Origin: Anaerobacillus sp.
Lineage (GTDB): Bacteria > Bacillota > Bacilli > Bacillales_H > Anaerobacillaceae
Direction: 5' to 3'
Length of the DNA: 5,294 bases
Assembly (NCBI GenBank): GCA_007120055.1
Contig: SKOL01000189.1
Span: forward strand, 1-5,294
In this document: piece by piece, positions 1 to 5,294 of the stretch
Numbering within the stretch: the first letter of the stretch is position 1
Layout: every line of letters starts with the position of its first letter
Program-made: the position numbers and the translations under genes
Notes under the pieces: model-generated
What the model was told of the DNA's origin: nothing
Database searches by the model: none
The model's input: the letters and a program-made list of their open reading frames with translations, nothing else

Positions 1-2471
1 ACAAAGCCGTGCTCGTCTATATCGATGCGATCAATTTTTCCAGACAGTGTTACAGTTGTGTCTTCATCAATTTTTATATCAAGCTCAACTTTCTCTTCTA
101 AACGAAATAAATGCATTTCTTGAAGTTTGCGATTTTCCCAAAAATGCTTTCTCTCAGCAAACCACCATTTTTTAAGCTTTTTCAACCATTCATCTTTTTC
201 AATCGAAAGTTGTAGCTTTGAAAAATCTAAGTGATTGGCTTCAACTTTTGCCCATTCCTCTTCAAAAATATCGATTAATATCGATTCCGCTGTTTCTTTC
301 AACTCTTCTGTGAAAGTTGCAAAAGGTTTCCCGACTAAGTTTTGTTGTTTATAAAACTTTTCGATGATCGTATGGAGCATTGAACCAACATCACGAAAGT
401 CCAAATTCGTTTGTTTTTCCGTTGGTTCTTTCACATTTAAAACTCGCTCAAGTGCATACTTAAATGGGCACGCCGCATAACTCTCCAACATCGTTACAGG
501 GAATCTATCTTTTCTTAATTTTTCTTCCCAAGTTGTTGAAACAATCTCTTCACCTTTTTCGAGCTGTTTAATAACCTCTGCTGTCCTTTTTAGATGATCA
601 GGGAAATGTTGTACATCTTTGCCAATTCCGTGGTGATAGGCGATTTTTTCTTCATATTCCTGCATAGACGCACTTGTTTTCGATGCAAAACGTTCCGTTG
701 CGCTATATTTCCTCATTTCAATAATAGGCTTCCATTGTTCTAAGTAAACGGAAGGTAGTAATGGATTATGAGGATCGACGCCAACGACATAAGAAAAAGA
801 CAAATGACTTGCTACACTAAATAGTTGCATGAAAAATGCATCATCTTTTTCTCGGAAAAGCCGCCTTGATGGGCTAGCAAACGGAATCGGTAAGTTATTC
901 AAATCACTTTCTTGGAAATATCCACTTAACTTATGCCCTTTCGGAAACTTACCTTCATTCATTCCTAAAACGTATAATGACACTCCTTGAAATAAGGCGA
1001 CGTCTCGAAATGAATGAAGTGCTATACCGTTGACCGGTTCCCTCTCTATGTATAAACTTGATGACTCGAGTCCTTCATACAACCACTCAACGAAAATGTG
1101 ATAGTGAACGTTCAAATCATCGAGTCCTTGGTCTTCTAACATTGTTATCTTTGTCGTCATAAAAGAATTAAATTGCTCATAAGCCTTCCATTCTAAGCGA
1201 ATTTGCTGTAACTTTTCTGTATTTGTTTCTACCGTAAACCTCTCTTTCCAAATTTCTGTGAAATAGTTCGTTTCTAAAAGCTGTTGCAGTGACTTTAAAT
1301 AATCGACTAAACTTGCTTTTTTCGGAACAGACTTTCGATAAGTAATCATTTGTTCTACTTTTTCGCTACATTCATCAGGCAAGGCGCCTGTTTCAATAAA
1401 CACTTTTTTCAGATTCATATAGTCAACACTTTGTAAAAATTGTAACCGTAGTAACGTATCAATTAAATCAATTCGGTCCCAACGGCTTAAAAATCTTCCG
1501 TTATGCTTTAATAATGATTGATAAATGAATTGAAAAAAGAGCGTGTCTTTTAAACGCTTTTTTTGTGGTAGTTTTAAAGGAATGTTTTTATCATTGGCCG
1601 TCTTTTTAAGTTTTTCTAAATATGAACGTTCATCAACGATTAAAATTCCTACTTCTGAAAATGGTGTTTGATTATGATTTAAGACAATCTCTTCTAATAC
1701 TCCGTTAATTTCCTCATCGATCGTAGTTGCAGATTTTACTTCGATGTGTGGGTTTTTATCGCTTGTTTCAACGTTTACGGCATCACTCATGATCTTAAAA
1801 CCTAACTTTTTCAGCTCATTTTCTGTTTCTGTAACAATCGTTGCCCCTTTTATTTGTGGAAGATAGATAGTTATGTCAAACCCAAGTGATACGAAGTAAG
1901 AGATCACCATATATTGCAATGTACTAAAATCTAAATATCCATCAATGACAATTCCGCCAAGTTCAATATCTTCTAAGTTCGTTAAAGAAACGGCTTCATG
2001 GATACGATTTTCTGGATCAAGCAGCCGCCGTTTTTTTACCCAATTCAATTCATATTCATTGAAAACCGCTTCCATTTGCTGAAAATGGGTTGGAAGCTCG
2101 TCTACTTTTAAGCCGATCCGTTTTAACTGTCCGTATGTTTCAGCGTATGCTTTCGCTTTATGACGAAGCTCCTCCGCATTTTGTAAAAATCGTTTTTGCT
2201 CATTTGACATTAGCTCTTGAAAAAACAATGTTCTTTCACTTTCAGAAACCGGAAAATAGTTAATCCCAGCTTTCTTTAAAATTAAATCGGCTAAATCGTC
2301 GAACGTCTTAAAAGCGATCCCCGCTTTTCGTTTCCTAGCCACTTGTAAGTATTTATTTGAAGGTAGTATGTAATAAATCGGCTTACCGATGTCTTTTTGC
2401 TTTTGAAAACAGTCATTCAACCGATCGATATTAGCGATCTTTTGTAAGCTTGAAGGCTTTACTACGGGCAT
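1..2471 (-). CDS. AddB-like PD-(D/E)XK helicase/nuclease subunit, C-terminus outside window
   Basis: Relative of AddB, the nuclease/inactive-helicase subunit of AddAB, which processes double-strand DNA breaks for recombination. ATG at 2469-2471 follows GAGGAG (2479-2484) with 7 bases between. The 823 visible codons have no stop or frameshift. Residues 30-41 (GKPIYYILPSNK) match the segment that follows the P-loop in AddB, but no GxxGxGKT motif precedes it. Residues 503-507 read GMNEG followed by KFP, a hallmark of AddB/RecC-like proteins. Residues 662-671 (LESYAACPFK) carry C668, matching the first iron-sulfur cysteine of AddB; H700 lies in GSMLHT; D814 in GKIDRID matches the first metal-binding Asp of the nuclease. 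The catalytic Lys and the last three cluster cysteines would lie beyond the edge. C668 sits well short of its position near 800 in B. subtilis AddB, so this may be a shorter paralogue rather than addB. No addA partner is visible. Confidence 0.88.
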   Translation of the reverse strand, partial: MPVVKPSSLQKIANIDRLNDCFQKQKDIGKPIYYILPSNKYLQVARKRKAGIAFKTFDDLADLILKKAGINYFPVSESERTLFFQELMSNEQKRFLQNAEELRHKAKAYAETYGQLKRIGLKVDELPTHFQQMEAVFNEYELNWVKKRRLLDPENRIHEAVSLTNLEDIELGGIVIDGYLDFSTLQYMVISYFVSLGFDITIYLPQIKGATIVTETENELKKLGFKIMSDAVNVETSDKNPHIEVKSATTIDEEINGVLEEIVLNHNQTPFSEVGILIVDERSYLEKLKKTANDKNIPLKLPQKKRLKDTLFFQFIYQSLLKHNGRFLSRWDRIDLIDTLLRLQFLQSVDYMNLKKVFIETGALPDECSEKVEQMITYRKSVPKKASLVDYLKSLQQLLETNYFTEIWKERFTVETNTEKLQQIRLEWKAYEQFNSFMTTKITMLEDQGLDDLNVHYHIFVEWLYEGLESSSLYIEREPVNGIALHSFRDVALFQGVSLYVLGMNEGKFPKGHKLSGYFQESDLNNLPIPFASPSRRLFREKDDAFFMQLFSVASHLSFSYVVGVDPHNPLLPSVYLEQWKPIIEMRKYSATERFASKTSASMQEYEEKIAYHHGIGKDVQHFPDHLKRTAEVIKQLEKGEEIVSTTWEEKLRKDRFPVTMLESYAACPFKYALERVLNVKEPTEKQTNLDFRDVGSMLHTIIEKFYKQQNLVGKPFATFTEELKETAESILIDIFEEEWAKVEANHLDFSKLQLSIEKDEWLKKLKKWWFAERKHFWENRKLQEMHLFRLEEKVELDIKIDEDTTVTLSGKIDRIDIDEHGF

Positions 2472-2484
2472 GAAATCACTCCTC

Positions 2485-2504
2485 AATTAAACTTTGATTT
2501 AATT
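2485..2504. repeat. 7-bp perfect inverted repeat upstream of the AddB-like gene's RBS
   Basis: AATTAAA (2485-2491) and TTTAATT (2498-2504) form perfect 7-base arms around a 6-base loop and abut the GAGGAG ribosome binding site. In the mRNA this would be a weak AU-only hairpin; in DNA it could be an operator half-site pair. In such AT-rich sequence it may be chance. Confidence 0.3.
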
Positions 2505-2557
2505 ATACTAGAATCTCCCATATAATGAAATAGTGTATAGGAATGTATGTTCTGTTA

Positions 2558-2585
2558 ATTATACCATTATCTCGTTTACATTCAA
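2558..2585 (-). promoter_or_regulatory. SigA-type promoter with extended -10 for the AddB-like gene
   Basis: Read on the minus strand, TTGAAT (2580-2585) is followed after 16 bases by TATAAT (2558-2563). TGG sits directly upstream of the -10, making a TGnTATAAT extended -10 element. Transcription would start near 2550, giving a leader of roughly 80 bases before the ATG at 2471. A second TATAAT on the same strand (2502-2507) has only a poor -35 (TTTCAT, 2525-2530). The repeat array lies upstream of this promoter, so it would not be in this leader. Confidence 0.6.
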
Positions 2586-2602
2586 CATAAGTCACTAGCG
2601 AA

Positions 2603-2641
2603 TTTTTCCCTACAAAACGTTCATGACGAAGCATCGCAATC
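2603..2641 (-). repeat. Eroded third copy (end fragment) of the tandem structured repeat
   Basis: TTTTTCCCTACAAAACGTTC followed by ATGACGAAGCATCGC matches the segment T-run, ATACAAAACCTC, ATGACGGTAATCG that closes both full copies. The terminal GACGGT/ACCGTC hairpin is degraded here (GACGAA...CAATC) and no outer stem precedes it. It looks like a decayed end. It lies 17 bases from the -35 box of the AddB-like gene. Confidence 0.5.
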
Positions 2642-2655
2642 ATTTAATATGGAAA

Positions 2656-2767
2656 GGGAGAATGATTTCCTTCACTTCGCTTTGACCTTCTAACGAATCT
2701 CAGAGGCTCGTTCAGAAAATCATCCGCCTTTTTTATACAAAACCTCATGACGGTAATCGTAACCGTC
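2656..2767 (-). repeat. Structured repeat, full copy B
   Basis: On the minus strand the order is hairpin GACGGT/ACCGTC (arms 2762-2767 and 2749-2754, 7-base loop), ATGAGGTTTTGTAT, a run of six A, then a 13-position outer stem (2717-2729 with 2656-2668) enclosing 48 bases. As minus-strand RNA, 11 of 13 positions pair (10 Watson-Crick, one G-U). Inside lies a smaller hairpin with arms AACGA and TCGTT (2708-2712 and 2692-2696) and an 11-base loop ending CTGAGAT. The core from 2669 to 2767 aligns with 2792-2891 of copy A with a single-base length difference, in the A-run. No transposase or coding role is apparent. Confidence 0.75.
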
Positions 2768-2778
2768 TACTGTTGAAA

Positions 2779-2891
2779 AGGCGGGCACTTTCCCTCACTT
2801 TACCTTGACCTTCTTACGAATCTCAGACGGTCGTTCGCAAAAGCACCCACCTTTTTTTATACAAAACCTCATGACGGTAATCGTCACCGTC
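2779..2891 (-). repeat. Structured repeat, full copy A
   Basis: Same architecture as the neighbouring copy: hairpin GACGGT/ACCGTC (2886-2891 and 2873-2878), ATGAGGTTTTGTAT, seven A, then an outer stem pairing 2840-2852 with 2779-2791 across 48 bases. As minus-strand RNA all 13 stem positions pair (10 Watson-Crick, three G-U); on the plus strand those three become A-C mismatches. The inner hairpin is ACGA/TCGT (2831-2834 with 2816-2819) with the same 11-base loop length. The copy sits between the yhfI terminator and the promoter of the AddB-like gene. Its promoter, if transcribed, is not obvious. Confidence 0.75.
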
Positions 2892-2936
2892 ACCAGCTTT
2901 AATGTAATCACAAGGATTGAGCGTGCTCTAACCAGC

Positions 2937-2969
2937 AAAAAAAGACCTTCATGATGTTCGAAGATCTTT
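2937..2969 (-). terminator. Rho-independent terminator of yhfI
   Basis: On the minus strand AAAGATCTTC (2960-2969) pairs with GAAGGTCTTT (2941-2950) as a 10-base-pair stem with one G-U pair and a 9-base loop. It runs straight into seven T (2943 down to 2937). It begins 13 bases after the yhfI stop codon. Transcription of yhfI should therefore mostly end before the repeat array. Confidence 0.88.
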
Positions 2970-2982
2970 TATAGACTTAAAT

Positions 2983-3723
2983 CTAATTATTAAGATCAAA
3001 TTTCAAGCCCTTGCTTGCTAAAAAAACTTCTCCATTAAAAATTGATCTTGCTTCATCTACCAATTGCGTTTGATTACTGAAATGAGGTAAATGAGTAAGC
3101 ATCAAAGTTTTTACATTTGCTTCTTTGGCAATCGTTGCGGCATCGATACTATTCATGTGACCATACGGTTTTCCGTCTTGATCAGCGTAAAAGCTTGTTT
3201 CGCAAATAAATACATCTGCATCTTTTGCAAATTGATGAAACTCTTTCATATAGCTACTATCGGCAGTATAGACAATCACTTTTCCCGCAACTTCAATGCG
3301 CATTGCAAAACATTTCACTTTATGATCTGTTTCCATAAAAGTCATTCGAAAAGGGCCGATGATCGATTCGTGGTTTATATCGTATGGAAAAGACAAGACA
3401 TGTGGTGGTTTTGCTAACTTTTGATATTCTACCTGGTCATACTGATGACCATAAATCTTTAAAGGCTTGTCGGTTTTCTCTAATTGATGGTCAATAAGTC
3501 TTGCGTATTGGAATGAACCGACATCTGCAATATGATCGTGATGGTAATGCGAAATAATTACCGCATCAATTTCATGTAAAGGATGAAATTGTTGTAAATG
3601 AGAAAGTGCTCCACTACCACAATCAACTAACAATTTAAAACTTTCGTGCTCTAATAAATAACATGATGTCGCCTCATTTGCTTCAGGGTAGGCACCCCAC
3701 TGACCAACTACCGTTAGTTTCAA
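2983..3723 (-). CDS. yhfI: YhfI-type MBL-fold metallohydrolase
   Basis: Probable cytoplasmic metal-dependent hydrolase of the metallo-beta-lactamase fold, RNase Z/ElaC-like branch, close to B. subtilis YhfI in sequence and length; its substrate is not known to me. Numbering from the TTG start (246 residues), the binuclear-metal motif SHYHHDH supplies H59, H61, D63 and H64. Further ligand candidates are H134 (TDHKV), D155 (TADSS) and H211 (THLPH), and H189 lies in GHMNS. An N-terminal LTVVGQWG strand and LVDCGSG (D34) are typical of the fold. I see no Gly/Pro-rich flexible arm as in tRNA-processing RNase Z, so tRNA 3' processing is not implied. The gene lies 66 bases after the small upstream gene on the same strand, has no convincing promoter of its own, and is followed by a strong terminator, so a two-gene operon is likely. 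Confidence 0.92.
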   Translation of the reverse strand: MKLTVVGQWGAYPEANEATSCYLLEHESFKLLVDCGSGALSHLQQFHPLHEIDAVIISHYHHDHIADVGSFQYARLIDHQLEKTDKPLKIYGHQYDQVEYQKLAKPPHVLSFPYDINHESIIGPFRMTFMETDHKVKCFAMRIEVAGKVIVYTADSSYMKEFHQFAKDADVFICETSFYADQDGKPYGHMNSIDAATIAKEANVKTLMLTHLPHFSNQTQLVDEARSIFNGEVFLASKGLKFDLNN

Positions 3724-3731
3724 AAAAATCA

Positions 3732-3737
3732 CTCCTT
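3732..3737 (-). promoter_or_regulatory. RBS that selects the TTG start of yhfI
   Basis: The minus strand reads AAGGAG (3737 to 3732), then 8 bases, then TTG (3723-3721) AAA CTA ACG. The frame is also open from an in-frame GTG at 3732-3730, but that codon overlaps the Shine-Dalgarno sequence and cannot be read from it. TTG gives MKLTVVG, the usual N-terminus of this family. Confidence 0.85.
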
Positions 3738-3789
3738 AAAGTTATAAGAGTTTAAGTTGCTGTCAGAAGGGTGCAATCCCGAGCTACAA

Positions 3790-4002
3790 CTATTCCTCTA
3801 CCCTATTCCACGTTTTTCCATCAGTACTATTTCTCGTTATTTTATCATCTTGATTTCTTTTACGAAACATTTGTTTATCAACTTCCCCTGGTATAACACC
3901 GAATTCTGTATCTGTGACGTCTTGAATAATCGCTGGATTATCGGTTTCTTTTAAAATTGAATTAATTTGCTTTTTTAATAAATCTTTGTACGACCTCTTC
4001 AT
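3790..4002 (-). CDS. Small hydrophilic protein of unknown function (70 aa)
   Basis: I do not recognise this protein. The start is ATG at 4000-4002, because AAGGAGG (4010-4016) lies 7 bases upstream; an in-frame ATG further up (4044) lacks such a site and would place the RBS inside the gene. The product begins MKRSYKDLLKKQINSILKET and ends DGKTWNRVEE. It has about 14 Lys/Arg and 13 Asp/Glu, no cysteine, no signal peptide and no membrane segment. Residues 4-19 could form a basic amphipathic helix; the middle (VTDTEFGVIPGEVDKQMF, 29-46) is less charged and may be the conserved core. The C-terminal third is polar and probably flexible. It resembles FbpB-type small basic proteins only vaguely, not enough to name it. 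It lies immediately upstream of yhfI on the same strand and is divergent from opuAA. Confidence 0.72.
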   Translation of the reverse strand: MKRSYKDLLKKQINSILKETDNPAIIQDVTDTEFGVIPGEVDKQMFRKRNQDDKITRNSTDGKTWNRVEE

Positions 4003-4009
4003 TAATATT

Positions 4010-4016
4010 CCTCCTT
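4010..4016 (-). promoter_or_regulatory. Strong RBS of the 70-aa gene
   Basis: AAGGAGG on the minus strand, 7 bases before ATG 4002, is a near-ideal Bacillus Shine-Dalgarno sequence. It is the main evidence that this short frame is translated and that the start is not the upstream ATG at 4044. Confidence 0.8.
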
Positions 4017-4042
4017 CTGTATTTCCTTTCATTTTTATTTTC

Positions 4043-4064
4043 AATAAACTTTACGAAACTTATT
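4043..4064. promoter_or_regulatory. Imperfect palindrome in the divergent region, possible operator
   Basis: The 22-base stretch has outer arms AATAA and TTATT with inner matched TT and AA, so it is symmetric at 14 of 22 positions. It also contains a 10-base-spaced direct repeat, AAACTTTA (4046-4053) and AAACTTAT (4056-4063), one helical turn apart. It lies between the starts of the 70-aa gene and opuAA, a plausible place for a regulator of either. No regulator is encoded in the window, so the assignment is inference. Confidence 0.3.
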
Positions 4065-4098
4065 CATCACAGTGAGAATATTTAACTGAAAGTGGCAG

Positions 4099-4106
4099 AT
4101 TATAAT
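4099..4106. promoter_or_regulatory. ATTATAAT -10-like box in divergent region
   Basis: The self-complementary ATTATAAT gives a TATAAT on both strands (plus 4101-4106, minus 4099-4104). On the plus strand it is 31 bases upstream of the opuAA ATG, a fitting distance for a -10 box, but the -35 position (around 4078-4083, ATATTT) is poor. A regulated or activator-dependent promoter would fit but is not shown. The minus-strand reading lacks a good -35 as well. Confidence 0.4.
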
Positions 4107-4123
4107 CTTAGATAATTCGCCAA

Positions 4124-4129
4124 AAGGAG
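4124..4129 (+). promoter_or_regulatory. RBS of opuAA with two adjacent ATG codons
   Basis: AAGGAG (4124-4129) precedes ATGATG at 4135-4140. Spacing is 5 bases to the first ATG and 8 to the second; the second fits Bacillus preference better. Both are in frame, so the only difference is one extra Met. Confidence 0.75.
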
Positions 4130-4137
4130 AATTGATG

Positions 4138-5294
4138 ATGGAGAATAAAATTGAAGTTAAAAATTTAACAAAAATTTTCGGATCAAATCCAAAAGAAGGC
4201 TTAAAACGCTTAAAAGAAGGACAAAGTAAAGAGAAAATCCTTGATGAAACAGGCTTAACAGTCGGTGTAAATCAAGCGAGTTTTAAAATCGGAGAAGGCG
4301 AATTTTTTGTCATTATGGGGTTATCAGGAAGTGGTAAATCAACATTAATTCGCTTAATTAACCGTTTAATCGAACCAACTGCTGGTGAAATTTTAATCGA
4401 TGGGCAAAACATAACGACGATGAATAAAACCGACCTAATGAATACTCGCCGAAAAAAATTAGGCATGGTATTCCAAAAGTTCGCTCTTTTTCCTCACCGC
4501 ACAGTTACTACTAATGTCGAATACGGTTTAGAAATTCAAGATGTTCCAAAAGAGGAACGCAACAAAAGAGCATTAAAGTCTATTGTAGATGTTGGTTTAA
4601 AAGGGTATGAAGACAGCTATCCTGATGAGTTGAGTGGCGGGATGCAACAGAGGGTTGGACTAGCTCGAGCCTTAGCTAATGATACCGATATTCTACTAAT
4701 GGATGAGGCTTTTAGCGCACTAGATCCACTTATTAGAAAAGAAATGCAAGACGAATTATTAACCTTACAGAGTAAATTAGGAAAAACGATATTATTTATT
4801 ACACATGACCTTGATGAGGCCCTTAAATTAGGCGATCGAATTGCCATTATGAAAAACGGACATATTGTCCAAATTGGTACTCCAGAAGAAATCTTGGAAA
4901 ATCCAGCGAACCAATATGTTTCAAGCTTTGTTGAGGATGTTGATCGTTCGAAAGTATTAGTAGCATCAAACATTATGAAAAAACCTGATGTTATCACAAC
5001 TTGGAAAGAAGGAGCAAGAGCCGCAATTAAAAAAATGGAAGATGCAGGCCTATCAAGTATTTTTGTTGTTGATAAAGAGAAAAACTTAAAAGGATTGTTA
5101 ACGATTGATGAAGCGATAAAAGCATATAAAAGTAATTCATGGGTAGAGGATGTACTCATCCATGACTACCATACAACAACACCGGATACACCGTTAAATG
5201 ATTTGATTCAAATTGCTACAGAGACAAAGTACCCTATCGCTGTAGTAGAAGACAATAAACTAAAAGGAATTATCGTTCGAGTGTCGATCTTATC
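4138..5294 (+). CDS. opuAA: OpuAA/ProV-type glycine betaine ABC transporter ATPase, C-terminus outside window
   Basis: ATP-binding subunit of an OpuA-type importer of glycine betaine/proline-type osmoprotectants, acting on the inner face of the membrane with OpuAB permease and OpuAC binding protein; those genes would be expected just right of the window. Numbered from ATG 4138: Walker A GLSGSGKST 61-69, Q-loop Q113, signature LSGGMQQR 165-172, Walker B ILLMDE 185-190 with catalytic E190, SALD 193-196, switch H223. The family segments VGVNQASFKIGEGEF and KFALFPHRT are present and match B. subtilis OpuAA closely. Two CBS domains follow, about 280-335 and 340 onward, cut in the second. CBS domains of related OpuA/OpuC ATPases bind c-di-AMP or sense ionic strength. 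The visible 385 codons are close to the usual length of about 400-420. ATG 4138 is preferred over the adjacent ATG 4135 because GGAG (4126-4129) is then 8 bases away. Confidence 0.95.
   Translation, partial: MENKIEVKNLTKIFGSNPKEGLKRLKEGQSKEKILDETGLTVGVNQASFKIGEGEFFVIMGLSGSGKSTLIRLINRLIEPTAGEILIDGQNITTMNKTDLMNTRRKKLGMVFQKFALFPHRTVTTNVEYGLEIQDVPKEERNKRALKSIVDVGLKGYEDSYPDELSGGMQQRVGLARALANDTDILLMDEAFSALDPLIRKEMQDELLTLQSKLGKTILFITHDLDEALKLGDRIAIMKNGHIVQIGTPEEILENPANQYVSSFVEDVDRSKVLVASNIMKKPDVITTWKEGARAAIKKMEDAGLSSIFVVDKEKNLKGLLTIDEAIKAYKSNSWVEDVLIHDYHTTTPDTPLNDLIQIATETKYPIAVVEDNKLKGIIVRVSIL

Noticed and set aside
2656..2735. Repeat stems followed by T6-T7 read as plus-strand terminators
   Set aside because: On the plus strand the stems contain A-C mismatches and enclose 48 bases, too long and weak for an intrinsic terminator, and no plus-strand gene lies upstream. 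The good helix is on the other strand.
3091..3417. Plus-strand open frame of 108 codons opposite yhfI
   Set aside because: It lies fully antisense within a gene with all metal-site motifs, has no ribosome binding site, and its product shows no recognisable domain.
3741..3766. Separate promoter for yhfI (CTGACA and TATAAC on the minus strand)
   Set aside because: The -35-like and -10-like boxes are individually fair but only 14 bases apart, too close for SigA. Co-transcription with the upstream small gene is simpler.
3766..3792. GGGTGCAATCCC and the surrounding sequence as a tRNA T-arm, T-box or terminator
   Set aside because: Only a three-base GGG/CCC stem plus a partial GTTGT/GCAAC outer pairing; no TTCRA loop, no CCA end, no T-box core, and no T-run on either side.
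3757..3954. Plus-strand open frame of 65 codons opposite the 70-aa gene
   Set aside because: No Shine-Dalgarno sequence; the opposite strand has a near-ideal one. It is best explained as a shadow.
4272..5159. Two minus-strand open frames (64 and 180 codons) inside opuAA
   Set aside because: The plus strand carries every ABC ATPase motif through this stretch. The antisense products are Ser/Ile-rich translations of that code without a start signal.

Overview
The window reads as low-GC, AT-rich DNA from a Bacillaceae-type Firmicute. Strong AAGGAG-type ribosome binding sites, a TTG start, and clear relatives of Bacillus subtilis YhfI and OpuAA all point that way. No rRNA, tRNA, insertion sequence, CRISPR array or phage gene is visible. 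Both ends cut through genes.

Layout. Positions 1-2471 (minus) hold the N-terminal 823 codons of a large AddB-like helicase/nuclease protein whose C-terminus lies left of the window; I followed this frame codon by codon and it is unbroken. Positions 2472-2982 are non-coding: an extended -10 promoter for the AddB-like gene, then a tandem array of a roughly 125-base structured repeat (two full copies and one eroded end), then the intrinsic terminator of the next gene. Positions 2983-3723 (minus) encode a YhfI-type metallo-beta-lactamase-fold hydrolase starting at TTG. Positions 3790-4002 (minus) encode an unrecognised 70-residue hydrophilic protein with an excellent ribosome binding site, probably co-transcribed with yhfI. 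Positions 4003-4137 form a divergent intergenic region with a -10-like box and an imperfect 22-base palindrome. Positions 4138-5294 (plus) hold the first 385 codons of opuAA/proV, the ATPase of an OpuA-type glycine betaine importer, cut at the right edge in its second CBS domain.

The genes do not form one pathway. The opuA operon (osmoprotection) faces right, the small gene plus yhfI face left, and the AddB-like gene has its own promoter. The most unusual part is the repeat array at 2603-2891. Its two full copies differ at many positions yet keep a 13-base-pair outer stem through compensatory and wobble changes. The helix is complete only if the minus strand is the RNA, which suggests a structured RNA or a dispersed structured repeat family rather than plain spacer.
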